Positions 1 through 8,193 of a DNA stretch of 36,392 bases are shown here, piece after piece. The stretch spans positions 1-36,392 of the forward strand of contig CANJSS010000012.1 in the NCBI GenBank assembly GCA_947476955.1, written 5' to 3'. The DNA comes from Flavobacteriales bacterium (lineage in GTDB: Bacteria; Bacteroidota; Bacteroidia; Flavobacteriales_D; Crocinitomicaceae). The notes under the pieces were generated by a model. The model made no database searches. It saw only the letters and a list, made by a program, of their open reading frames with translations, and was not told the DNA's origin. The position numbers and the translations under genes were made by a program. The number at the start of each line of letters is the position of its first letter. Position 1 is the first letter of the stretch.

Positions 1-1062
1 ATTCATTCCGGATTATACTACAAACCGGGATCTCTCAAAGCGAAAAACTGTATTGAAGGAAGACATGAATTGGTCGCATTTGCAAAGGAACATGGAATCA
101 AACACGATATATGCGGTAAAGTTGTCGTGGCAACAGATCCTTCTGAGCTACCAAACATGGAAAAAATATTTCAAACCGGTTTGGAAAATAAAATTGAGGG
201 AATCGAATGGATCACAGCAGAACAAGTGAAAGAACACGAACCTCATGTAGAAAGTATCGGAGGAATTTGGGTGCCTTGCACTGGAATTATAGATTTTCGC
301 GCTGCTACAGAAAAAATGGTTGAATTGGCCATGGCAATTAATCCAAAAAGCGAACTGAAACTGAGCCACGAGGTTTTTTCGATAGAAAAAGGAGAAAAAT
401 TCTCCAAGATTGTAACAAATAATGGCGATTTTGAAGCAAAGTATTTAATCTTTTGTGCAGGATTGCAAGCCGATAGATTGGCAAAAAAAGATGGCGTGCA
501 GCTGAAAGAAAAGGTCGTTGGATTCAGAGGCGATTACTACGAATTGACGGAACAAGGAAAACATAAAATTAAAAATTTGATTTATCCAGTTCCAAATCCA
601 GACTTTCCCTTCTTGGGTGTTCACTTTACGCGCATGACAGATGGTGAAATTGAATGCGGACCAAATGCGGTATTTACCTTCAAACGGGAAGGATACAACA
701 AAACGGATTTCTCCTTCCGCGATACGTGGGATGCGCTAACTTACCGTGGAACTTGGCGATTATTCTTTAGTAATATGGCTTTTGGAATCAACGAATACCG
801 TCGTGCGTTTTCAAAACGTCTATTTTTAAAAACCTTGCAGCGAATGGTTCCTTCCTTAACAATGGATGATATTAAACCGGGAAGAGCTGGAGTTCGCGCT
901 TTGCTTTTGAGACAAGATGGCGATACACGCGACGATTTCAGAATCGAATACCACGGAAATTCTATTCATGTTTTGAACGCTCCTTCTCCTGCTGCAACTG
1001 CTTCACTTGCAATTGGTGGCTATATTGTGGAAGAGTCGGAAAAACACTTCAATTTAGTTTAA
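1..1062 (+). CDS. lhgO: L-2-hydroxyglutarate oxidase, 5'-truncated
   Basis: FAD-dependent oxidase that converts L-2-hydroxyglutarate to 2-oxoglutarate, a metabolite-repair and lysine-catabolism step. The reading frame is open from base 1, where it already reads IHSGLYYKPGSLKAKNC, a segment that in this family follows the N-terminal FAD-binding motif. The gene therefore starts upstream, and an internal TTG at 70 is not a start. 353 residues are present of about 400 usual for the family. The C-terminal FAD-domain signature is clear: PGRAGVRALLLRQDG followed by HVLNAPSPAATASLAIG. No defect is visible in the part seen. The next gene starts about 50 bp downstream on the same strand. The family call is firm; LhgO rather than another DAO-family oxidase rests on the overall pattern. 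Confidence 0.88.
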   Translation: MHSGLYYKPGSLKAKNCIEGRHELVAFAKEHGIKHDICGKVVVATDPSELPNMEKIFQTGLENKIEGIEWITAEQVKEHEPHVESIGGIWVPCTGIIDFRAATEKMVELAMAINPKSELKLSHEVFSIEKGEKFSKIVTNNGDFEAKYLIFCAGLQADRLAKKDGVQLKEKVVGFRGDYYELTEQGKHKIKNLIYPVPNPDFPFLGVHFTRMTDGEIECGPNAVFTFKREGYNKTDFSFRDTWDALTYRGTWRLFFSNMAFGINEYRRAFSKRLFLKTLQRMVPSLTMDDIKPGRAGVRALLLRQDGDTRDDFRIEYHGNSIHVLNAPSPAATASLAIGGYIVEESEKHFNLV

Positions 1063-1097
1063 AACGTGTTTTTTGTTTTTGTAGGGTGAATATTATC

Positions 1098-1105
1098 TAC
1101 TTTCG
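1098..1105 (+). promoter_or_regulatory. possible -7 promoter element
   Basis: TACTTTCG is one mismatch from the Bacteroidota TAnnTTTG box, with TTTG (1072-1075) 22 bp upstream. It lies 7 bp before the ATG at 1113, so the leader would be almost absent; readthrough from lhgO is equally possible. Confidence 0.3.
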
Positions 1106-1112
1106 TTCAACG

Positions 1113-2078
1113 ATGAGAAAAGGAAACCTTCTGATAATTTCTGCAACTATTCTGCTAAGTGCATGTAATTCAGGCGAAAAAATGAATGTTAGTTTAGAAA
1201 AAAGAGTAACGCTTCCTGAAATACCTTCTGCATCTGGTATTGAATTCCAAGATGGAAATTACTGGCTAATTGGCGATAATTCACCATGGTTATTTGAGTT
1301 AAACAATGCGTTTGAATTAGAAGAAAAACACCCGTTTTTTCCAATGGATAATATCGGTAAAAACGGCATAATTCCAAAAAGTAAAAAACACGATTTTGAG
1401 GCGATGACATCGCTCATCTGGGAAGGAGATTCTGCATTGTTTATTTTTGGATCTGGTTCGAAAACGACTCGTTTCAATGGCGTTCTAGTTAGATTAAAAA
1501 ATGCCGTGCATAAATCTGTTGCCCTACATAAATTTGATTTAACCGATTTTTATTCCACCATCCTCGAAAAAGCAAAATTAAAAGAAGGGGAATTGAATAT
1601 CGAGGCAGCTGCCGTATTAGGTGACTACTTGTTTTTGTTTAATCGTGGAAAAAATAAATTGATTTTTCTCAAAGTACAGCATTTTATCGATTACCTAAAC
1701 GGCACTAAAGAAAAAGTTAAAATAAAAGTAAAAACGATTGATTTGCCTGAAATTGAAGGAATTCGTGCTGGATTTTCTGGGGCGTCGGCGGATGAGAAAT
1801 TTCAACGAATTGTCTTCACTGCTTCTGTTGAAAATACTGCTGATTGGGTTGTAGATGGTCAAGTTTTGGGCAGTTTCATCGGCGTATTGAATATAAATTC
1901 TCTGAAAAATCATGCGGTGCCAAAATGTGTTTTGATTGCAAACAAACAAGAAATTTTGCGTATCAAGGTAGAATCAATAAGTCTCAAGGAATCTTCCGAA
2001 AATTCTTTTCACTGCATCGTTGTAACAGATAGCGATGGTGGAAAATCAGAATTACTTCAACTCAAAGTTCAGTTGTAA
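1113..2078 (+). CDS. lipoprotein, DUF6929-like
   Basis: Predicted lipoprotein of 321 residues with unknown function. I chose ATG 1113 over the in-frame GTG at 1086 because translation then begins directly with a lipoprotein signal, MRKGNLLIISATILLSAC, with the lipidated Cys at residue 18. The mature part carries PSASGIEF followed by IGDNSPWLF, and later HDFEAMTSL and IEAAAVLGDYLFLFNRG. These resemble the Bacteroidota DUF6929 family, which looks like a beta-propeller of the phytase/SdiA-regulated type; I recall this rather than having searched it. The 3' end overlaps the convergent mscS gene by 17 bp. No catalytic motif is recognisable. Confidence 0.7.
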   Translation: MRKGNLLIISATILLSACNSGEKMNVSLEKRVTLPEIPSASGIEFQDGNYWLIGDNSPWLFELNNAFELEEKHPFFPMDNIGKNGIIPKSKKHDFEAMTSLIWEGDSALFIFGSGSKTTRFNGVLVRLKNAVHKSVALHKFDLTDFYSTILEKAKLKEGELNIEAAAVLGDYLFLFNRGKNKLIFLKVQHFIDYLNGTKEKVKIKVKTIDLPEIEGIRAGFSGASADEKFQRIVFTASVENTADWVVDGQVLGSFIGVLNINSLKNHAVPKCVLIANKQEILRIKVESISLKESSENSFHCIVVTDSDGGKSELLQLKVQL

Positions 2079-2598
2079 AATCCTCCTTCGAATCTTCTGT
2101 TTTCATTAAAATTGTACGGTGCAAAACCAAATTGTTCGGAATTGTTACAATTTGATTTTCTTTCGTTCGAACGTGCATAAAGAAAAAGGAAATATCCTCC
2201 AATTTTCCTTCTACCGTATATTCCTTATCAAAAACTTGAATGAATTGCCCAATTCTAAGGGGATGGTTGAAAAACAAAATCAAGCTGGCGGTGATATTTG
2301 ATAAAATTGACCATTGTGCGAAAAATGCTATTCCAAGAATTGTCAAAACCGATGTAAAGAAAACAATCAATTCCTTTCTGTCGATGTTCCAGATTCCTGC
2401 TAAAATTATTCCGCCAACCAATAGAATAAATAAGTTTACTATTTTTTGAGAAATTCTTTTCCGCTGTAAATCAAATTCCAAACTACTTAGAATGCGCTTG
2501 ATAGCTTTGGTAGTAGCTAGTTTAATACTAATCATAGCGAAAATTAAAACAAGTGTTTCAATGATCTCTAGTCGAAGTGTCGTAAATATTTCATTCAT
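2062..2598 (-). CDS. small MscS-family mechanosensitive channel
   Basis: Inner-membrane channel expected to open under membrane tension and release solutes during hypo-osmotic shock. At 178 residues it is a minimal MscS protein. There are two N-terminal hydrophobic segments (about residues 9-30 and 50-70), then a pore-lining helix with the family pattern GIAFFAQWSILSNITASLI, followed by FFNHPLRIGQFIQV at the start of the beta domain and VTIPNNLVL in place of the usual VPIPN segment. The large C-terminal alpha/beta domain of E. coli MscS is missing, as in many Bacteroidota short homologues. Its last 17 bp overlap the 3' end of the convergent lipoprotein gene. Confidence 0.85.
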   Translation of the reverse strand: MNEIFTTLRLEIIETLVLIFAMISIKLATTKAIKRILSSLEFDLQRKRISQKIVNLFILLVGGIILAGIWNIDRKELIVFFTSVLTILGIAFFAQWSILSNITASLILFFNHPLRIGQFIQVFDKEYTVEGKLEDISFFFMHVRTKENQIVTIPNNLVLHRTILMKTEDSKEDFTTEL

Positions 2599-2730
2599 AA
2601 TGTTAAAATTCCCCTCTATTTTATAATAATAAGATTGTTAGACTTTTAGCTCTAAATTTTTACAACTTAAAATTAAGCTATTTTTAGCAATCTGGGTTTA
2701 TATTATCTTGTTTTAAAGTTTTTTTAGGTG

Positions 2731-3141
2731 TTAATTTTTTCCAATAAACTGGTAATCCATCCGTACACTTGAACGTTTAGTATCTAAATTTAAAATTTTA
2801 ATAAAGCAGTAGTCTGAAGTCCATTCGATGGAATTGGAAAAATTAATCTTACCTTTTTTTAAAGTTATTTGCCATGTTACTTGTTGCTTCGAAGTACCAA
2901 AGAGAACCGTGATATTTTCCTTTGTCGTGCCGATAATTTCAATTTCCAATGCTTGGATATTTTTTTGGGCGGCGTGTTTTTGAAGTTTTATATTTTGATT
3001 CGTTAAAGAAGATTCGATTTTAAGGGATTGTTTTACATTATTCCAGTATAAATCCTTCAAAAAATAGGTGTAAGAGAAAAAAAGAACAATAACCAGTAAA
3101 AAATAGGGTAGAAGTAACTTTACGAATTTCAAGTGTTTCAT
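2731..3141 (-). CDS. hypothetical protein with N-terminal membrane anchor
   Basis: 136 residues, not recognised. Residues 7-27 form one strongly hydrophobic segment (LLLPYFLLVIVLFF) preceded by positive charge, so the protein is probably a signal-anchored periplasmic or exported protein. The remainder is rich in Lys, Ile and Asn and has no Cys pattern or known motif. A perfect -7 box on the minus strand (3179-3186) sits 37 bp before the ATG, which supports a real gene. It is transcribed divergently from the small secreted-protein gene at 3278. Confidence 0.55.
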   Translation of the reverse strand: MKHLKFVKLLLPYFLLVIVLFFSYTYFLKDLYWNNVKQSLKIESSLTNQNIKLQKHAAQKNIQALEIEIIGTTKENITVLFGTSKQQVTWQITLKKGKINFSNSIEWTSDYCFIKILNLDTKRSSVRMDYQFIGKN

Positions 3142-3178
3142 AGTAAGTACGATAATGTTCTTTAAAATTCTACGCAGT

Positions 3179-3186
3179 CAAAGGTA
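3179..3186 (-). promoter_or_regulatory. -7 promoter element (TACCTTTG)
   Basis: Perfect TAnnTTTG match on the minus strand, 37 bp before the ATG of the gene at 2731-3141. Confidence 0.55.
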
Positions 3187-3251
3187 AAAAAGAAATGTAG
3201 TTTGAGAGATGATTTTTTTTAATAAAAAATACAACTTTTCAGTTTTATTTA

Positions 3252-3259
3252 GAACTTTG
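3252..3259 (+). promoter_or_regulatory. possible -7 promoter element
   Basis: GAACTTTG matches only the TTTG half of the consensus. It lies 18 bp before the ATG at 3278, a spacing like that of other promoters in the window. Confidence 0.3.
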
Positions 3260-3277
3260 CAGTATTAATTGAATTAG

Positions 3278-3628
3278 ATGAAAATTTTAATTGCTAAAAT
3301 ATTCTGTTTTTTAACAGTACTCTTAATGAGTAGCAGTATTGCATTGTCTTCGATTCTAGAAATTTCTGGAAATTCCAAAATTCAATTAACACAATCAGTA
3401 AAGGAAAAATTACAATTTACCGACGCTCACTCCATTCCAATCGTTTCTTTTGTTCTGGAAAAAGATCCTTACGAGGAGAATGATTTCTTTAAAGATATAA
3501 CGTTTGATTTTTCATTTGAAAAGGATTTCTTCTTTAGTCAGAAAAGAAGTAACGAATATTACACCTACTATTTTTTATCCGTAGCAAAGATTCCACTTTG
3601 GTTATGGATTCGCTGTATTAAAATTTGA
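3278..3628 (+). CDS. small hypothetical secreted protein
   Basis: 116 residues, not recognised. An N-terminal signal peptide is likely (residues 1-25, MKILIAKIFCFLTVLLMSSS). The middle is acidic and Phe-rich (FFKDITFDFSFEKDFFF), and the last 18 residues are hydrophobic and aromatic (VAKIPLWLWIRCI), so the C terminus may insert in or lie on a membrane. The gene stands alone between a divergent unknown gene and the dabA operon, separated from dabA by palindromes. It could be a lineage-specific gene; I see no evidence tying it to carbon uptake. Confidence 0.45.
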   Translation: MKILIAKIFCFLTVLLMSSSIALSSILEISGNSKIQLTQSVKEKLQFTDAHSIPIVSFVLEKDPYEENDFFKDITFDFSFEKDFFFSQKRSNEYYTYYFLSVAKIPLWLWIRCIKI

Positions 3629-3640
3629 TTTAATTTTTTT

Positions 3641-3659
3641 CTATTTGATTATCAAATAG
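3641..3659 (+). promoter_or_regulatory. palindrome upstream of dabA
   Basis: CTATTTGA and TCAAATAG form a perfect 8-bp inverted repeat with a 3-bp spacer. It is not followed by a T tract, so it reads as an operator rather than a terminator. It contains a T-N11-A core of the LysR type, which is only suggestive. Confidence 0.4.
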
Positions 3660-3706
3660 TTACGAATTACCGCCAGGTATTTCAATGAAAATTAAAAGAT
3701 AATTAT

Positions 3707-3725
3707 TTTGCCTTTTGCTGGCAAA
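3707..3725 (+). promoter_or_regulatory. second inverted repeat upstream of dabA
   Basis: TTTGCC and GGCAAA pair across a 7-nt loop, 72 bp before the dabA ATG. It has no T tail. It could be an operator or a leader hairpin; I found no perfect TAnnTTTG box in this interval. Confidence 0.3.
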
Positions 3726-3797
3726 GAACAGGATATGGTTACTCTTTAAATTTTTTGTATTTAAAATAAGTTGTTTCAATTAGAATCAAATTACACT

Positions 3798-6311
3798 ATG
3801 CAAAAAGAAAACAACGATTTTAATGTTCATCGGACATTAGAAGAATTAAAACATTATTTGCCTGCACAGGCACCTTTAAAAGATTTTATTCACCACAATA
3901 CATTGCATGCTTTTCAACAATCAACTTTTTTTGAAGGAATAAATGAAGCCCATGAAATCTTTGGATATAAAGTTTTGCTTTCAATCGATGCGTATCGAAA
4001 ATTATTTAAGGAAGGTAAAATTAATGAAGCTGTATTAGATAGGATTATAGAAGAAAAAGAATTTCCGCTTCAAATTTGGAAGGATAAACTTATCAAACAA
4101 CCATTTCTTGAAGAAGAAATCCCACGAATTGGACTATTAAGAGCTAATTGGAAGTCATTTTACAAGATTGACCTAGATTCATTAGTGCATCCAATTTTAT
4201 TTCGAATTATAGGGAGTTATCTCGATCAGGGCGTATCTATTTGGAATTTTCCGACAAGCGAAATGGGCTTTCTCCAATCCATCAAAGAATTGGAGCGCAA
4301 TAGCCTAGTGAGCTTCTTTAAAACTAAAAGGGTAAAGGATTTTCTGATTAACGAAAACTTCAGCTTGGAAAGTCTGCTGAAAATCGTTGTTGGAGATTCT
4401 AATCTCTACGAGCAATATATTTTTGATCAGCAATTTGCACACCCAGGATGGTCTGGAATTATCTCCGTAATTGAAGAAAATCCAACTGCTCTAATCGATT
4501 CGAAAAAAATAACATTAGAGGAGTTGATTATTTTTGAACTCCTGCTTGAAATTGATGCTTTGGATGATTATTTCGGAACAATTTGGTCGCCTCTCGGCTT
4601 AAAATTAGAAACGTTACCGGAACAACTTTTTACTCCTGTCCAACTGAAAGAATCCAGCGCAGTAAAACAAATTTGGCAGGAAGCTTTCGAATGGACGTAT
4701 TTTGATCAGGTTTTGAAAGGGTTGCAGTATCCTACCCAGATTGCAGAGCAAGCTAAAAAACCAACATTTCAAGCGCTTTTTTGTATCGATGACCGCGAAT
4801 GTTCTATCCGAAGGTATATTGAACACGAGGATGAGGCATGCCAAACATTTGGAACAGCAGGTTTTTTTAATGTGGAATTTTATTTCCAGCCAGAAAACAG
4901 TAATTTTTACACCAAAGTATGCCCTGCGCCAGTAACGCCAAAATACGTGATAAAGGAAATCGAAAATACAAGCCGGGCGAAAACAGATTTCCATTTCGAA
5001 AAACACGCACATGGTTTACTTTCGGGCTGGATATTGACACATACCTTGGGTTTTTGGTCAGCATTGCGATTGTTTTTAGCGGTATTTAAACCAACATTAA
5101 ATGCAGCATCTGTAACTTCCTTTCGCCACATGGATAAACATTCTGTTTTGTCTATTGAGAATATGAATGGGGAAGTTAACGAAAGTGGTTTGCAAATTGG
5201 TTTTACGATCGAAGAAATGGCAAATAGAGTGGAAGGATTACTGAGAAGTATCGGTTTAATTACGGATTTTGCGCCATTGATTTATGTTTTAGGACACGGA
5301 GCGAGTAGCGCGAACAATACGCATTATGCTGGATACGACTGTGGCGCATGTTCCGGTCGACCAGGTTCAGTAAATGCGCGCGTAGTTTCTCACATGGGAA
5401 ATCATCCTAAAGTCCGTCAGATTTTAAAAAGTCGCGGATTAGAGATTCCTGTTTCAACGCAGTTTATTGGCGGAATGCACGATACTTCCCGAGATGAGAT
5501 GGTATACTACGATTTAAAAGTGCTTTCAGACAGTAATTTTAAGCAGCATATTTTAAATGCTAAAAAATTTGAAGCTGCTCTTATTTCAAATGCCAAAGAG
5601 CGTTCGCGGCGTTTTGTATTGATAAATTCAAAGAAATCTGCTCTGAAAATTCACAAAAAGGTAAAACTAAGAACGGTCTCGCTATTTGAACCTCGACCAG
5701 AATTAAACCACGCAACAAACGCGCTTGCATTGGTTGGACGAAGAAATTTCTCGAAAAATATATTTCTCGATCGGAGATCTTTTCTTAATTCCTTCGATTA
5801 TTCCACAGATATGGAAGGTGATTTTTTATTGACAATTTTGAATGCTGTAGCACCAGTTTGTGGGGGAATCAATTTAGAATATTATTTCTCAAGAGTGGAT
5901 AATAATAAACTTGGTGCGGGTACAAAATTACCGCACAATGTGATGGGATTATTGGGCGTTGCAAATGGAATCGACGGAGATTTAAGAACTGGATTGCCAA
6001 GTCAGATGATTGAAGTGCATGATCCTTTGCGTCTTCTTGTTGTTGTCGAACATTTTCCTTCCGTTGTCTTGAAAACAATCCAACGAAATCCTTCTACCTA
6101 TGAATGGTTCAAAAACGATTGGGTAAAACTTGCAGCTGTAAATCCTGAAACAAAGGAAATTTATGTCTTTTCAGAAGAAAAATTTATTCCATATTTTCCT
6201 GTAAACAAAAAACTTCCTGAAGTTTCAGATGTGGAAAAATTGATCGAATCAACCCATGATAATTTACCTGTTTATATTTTAAAAGATGCGAATTATGGAA
6301 TGGTTCATTAA
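3798..6311 (+). CDS. dabA: inorganic carbon transporter subunit DabA (DUF2309)
   Basis: Carbonic-anhydrase-like subunit of the DAB complex, which couples ion flow through DabB to one-way hydration of CO2 to bicarbonate on the cytoplasmic side. The protein has 837 residues from ATG 3798; an in-frame TTG at 3771 has no support. The zinc-site residues are all present: C329 and D331 in FCIDDREC, H500 in LGHGASS, and C515 in GYDCGACSG. The H-to-C distance of 15 matches the H524/C539 pair of Halothiobacillus DabA. Other family segments include HHNTLHAF near the N terminus and GGINLEYYFSRVD near residue 690. dabB starts inside its last codons, which suggests translational coupling. Known in chemoautotrophs and also in heterotrophs. 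Confidence 0.93.
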   Translation: MQKENNDFNVHRTLEELKHYLPAQAPLKDFIHHNTLHAFQQSTFFEGINEAHEIFGYKVLLSIDAYRKLFKEGKINEAVLDRIIEEKEFPLQIWKDKLIKQPFLEEEIPRIGLLRANWKSFYKIDLDSLVHPILFRIIGSYLDQGVSIWNFPTSEMGFLQSIKELERNSLVSFFKTKRVKDFLINENFSLESLLKIVVGDSNLYEQYIFDQQFAHPGWSGIISVIEENPTALIDSKKITLEELIIFELLLEIDALDDYFGTIWSPLGLKLETLPEQLFTPVQLKESSAVKQIWQEAFEWTYFDQVLKGLQYPTQIAEQAKKPTFQALFCIDDRECSIRRYIEHEDEACQTFGTAGFFNVEFYFQPENSNFYTKVCPAPVTPKYVIKEIENTSRAKTDFHFEKHAHGLLSGWILTHTLGFWSALRLFLAVFKPTLNAASVTSFRHMDKHSVLSIENMNGEVNESGLQIGFTIEEMANRVEGLLRSIGLITDFAPLIYVLGHGASSANNTHYAGYDCGACSGRPGSVNARVVSHMGNHPKVRQILKSRGLEIPVSTQFIGGMHDTSRDEMVYYDLKVLSDSNFKQHILNAKKFEAALISNAKERSRRFVLINSKKSALKIHKKVKLRTVSLFEPRPELNHATNALALVGRRNFSKNIFLDRRSFLNSFDYSTDMEGDFLLTILNAVAPVCGGINLEYYFSRVDNNKLGAGTKLPHNVMGLLGVANGIDGDLRTGLPSQMIEVHDPLRLLVVVEHFPSVVLKTIQRNPSTYEWFKNDWVKLAAVNPETKEIYVFSEEKFIPYFPVNKKLPEVSDVEKLIESTHDNLPVYILKDANYGMVH

Positions 6312-8163
6312 TGTATTTATAGTGCTTCCGTTAATTGGATTTCTTGTGAGTCTAATTATTCCGAAGCGAAAAGAGAATCTGTTATCTCGGATTTCCTTTA
6401 CAACGGTTGGAATTCAGCTGTTTGCAGCAGTAGGTTTTATTTCCTTCTGGGTCTTTAACAATGCAAAAGTAATAAACGTCAAGGAGTTTTCTATCTTCAA
6501 AGCAAAGGACTACGATTTCTACGTAGATTTTTATTTTGATAGAATAACTGCAACTTATTTACTTTTAGGGGCTATTCTAACGTTTATTATTACCATTTAC
6601 AGCCGCTATTATTTGCACAGAGAAGAGGGTTACAAACGTTTCTTTAACGTGATTTTATTCTTTTATTTAGGATTTAATATCGTTATATTTTCTGGTAATC
6701 TTGAAACGATGTTTATCGGCTGGGAGATTTTGGGAATTTCCTCTTTTATGTTAATTGCATTCTATCGGGATAGATATCTTCCTGTGAAAAATGCCGTGAA
6801 GGTTTTCTCTATTTACCGTATCGGTGATGTGGGTGTTATTTTAGCAATGTGGTTGAGTCACCATTTATGGCATGAGAATATTTCCTTCTATAAACTTGGG
6901 AATTATGAACTGGTGCATGAACATTTAGCGAATCATTCCATGATTGGTTTTGTGATTTCTATTATGATCTTTATTTCAGCTGCAGCTAAATCTGCACAAT
7001 TTCCTTTTTGCTCATGGTTACCGCGCGCAATGGAAGGTCCAACGCCTTCAAGTGCAATATTTTATGGTTCACTTTCGGTGCATATTGGGGTGTTTCTAAT
7101 GATGAGAACATACCATTTTTGGGAACACCAGATTTCATTTAGAATTTTTGTTGGCAGTATTGGCCTAATTACAAGTTTGACAGCAACTTTTTCGGCGCGG
7201 GTGCAAGCAACAGTCAAAAGTCAAATCGCATATTCCTCGATAGCACAAATTGGTCTGATATTTATTGAAATTGCACTCGGACTCGAAACCATTGCTTTGG
7301 TTCACGTGGCTGGAAATGCATTTCTGAGAACTTACCAATTATTGGTTTCACCATCCGTGGTAAGCTACAAGATTAGAGAGCAGTTTTATAACTACATTCC
7401 TCGCCGCAAAACAATTGAGGATTCTTGGCCAAAACGATTGGAATATTCCTTATATATAATGAGTTTGAAGGAATGGAATCTGGATACGTTTATGTATAAA
7501 AATTTGTGGAATCCCTTAAAACGATTTGGTTCAAAGCTAAGTTTTTTAACCTTTAAAAATGTATTTGTGCTTTTTGCAGTGGTTTTTATTTCGGGAATAA
7601 TCCTAGCCTATAATCCAAAACTGGTCAATCCGACATGGAAGTTCTATCTACCTTTGATTTATGGGTTGTTAGGCTTGGTAATGGTGATAAAAGCATTCAC
7701 AGAAAGAGCAAGTGTTCGCCTAAGTTGGAGTTTGATTATCACCAACCATTTAAGTATTGCACTCGCAATATCTTTCAATGAACATTTTGATTTCTCACAC
7801 CATATTTGGTATCTAAGTGGCGTTCTAGTCTCTGGAATTGTAGGTTATCTATGTATTCAGCGATTGCGAAAATTAGAAAAATGGGTTAGTTTGGATCAAT
7901 TTTACGGCCATATTCAGGAACATCCAAAAATTGCGCTTGTATTTTTAATTGCATGTCTAGGAGTTGCTGGTTTCCCAATTACTCCAACGTTTATCGGAGA
8001 AGATTTGATCTTCTCACACGTGCATGAAAACCAAGTGCTTTTAGCAGCATTTATTGCATTAAGTTTAATCATCAATGGCCTTGCTGCAATTCGCATCTAT
8101 GCACGAATTTTTCTAGGTCCAGCAAGTAAAAATAAGATAGGTGCAGCAAAACGCTCAGCTTAA
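6286..8163 (+). CDS. dabB: DabB, NuoL-like membrane subunit of the DAB carbon transporter
   Basis: Polytopic inner-membrane protein of the proton-conducting NuoL/MrpA family that partners DabA and supplies the cation flux. It has 625 residues from ATG 6286; ATG 6295 (622 residues) is equally possible, and both lie within dabA (26- or 17-bp overlap). Antiporter-family features are E147 in GWEILGISSFMLIAFYRDR and K235 in AAAKSAQFPFCSWLP, followed by RAMEGPTPSSAIFYGSL. Residues 400-600 hold further membrane segments. The usual NuoL histidine region (ALIHA) reads AIFYG here. Length is near that expected for DabB and clearly different from a complex I subunit set, which is absent here. Confidence 0.9.
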   Translation: MRIMEWFINVFIVLPLIGFLVSLIIPKRKENLLSRISFTTVGIQLFAAVGFISFWVFNNAKVINVKEFSIFKAKDYDFYVDFYFDRITATYLLLGAILTFIITIYSRYYLHREEGYKRFFNVILFFYLGFNIVIFSGNLETMFIGWEILGISSFMLIAFYRDRYLPVKNAVKVFSIYRIGDVGVILAMWLSHHLWHENISFYKLGNYELVHEHLANHSMIGFVISIMIFISAAAKSAQFPFCSWLPRAMEGPTPSSAIFYGSLSVHIGVFLMMRTYHFWEHQISFRIFVGSIGLITSLTATFSARVQATVKSQIAYSSIAQIGLIFIEIALGLETIALVHVAGNAFLRTYQLLVSPSVVSYKIREQFYNYIPRRKTIEDSWPKRLEYSLYIMSLKEWNLDTFMYKNLWNPLKRFGSKLSFLTFKNVFVLFAVVFISGIILAYNPKLVNPTWKFYLPLIYGLLGLVMVIKAFTERASVRLSWSLIITNHLSIALAISFNEHFDFSHHIWYLSGVLVSGIVGYLCIQRLRKLEKWVSLDQFYGHIQEHPKIALVFLIACLGVAGFPITPTFIGEDLIFSHVHENQVLLAAFIALSLIINGLAAIRIYARIFLGPASKNKIGAAKRSA

Positions 8164-8193
8164 TTAAATTAGATTAATTTTAAATTATAAACA

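Noticed and set aside
1086-1112. GTG start for the lipoprotein gene
   Set aside because: It would place nine residues ahead of a complete lipoprotein signal that starts at ATG 1113.
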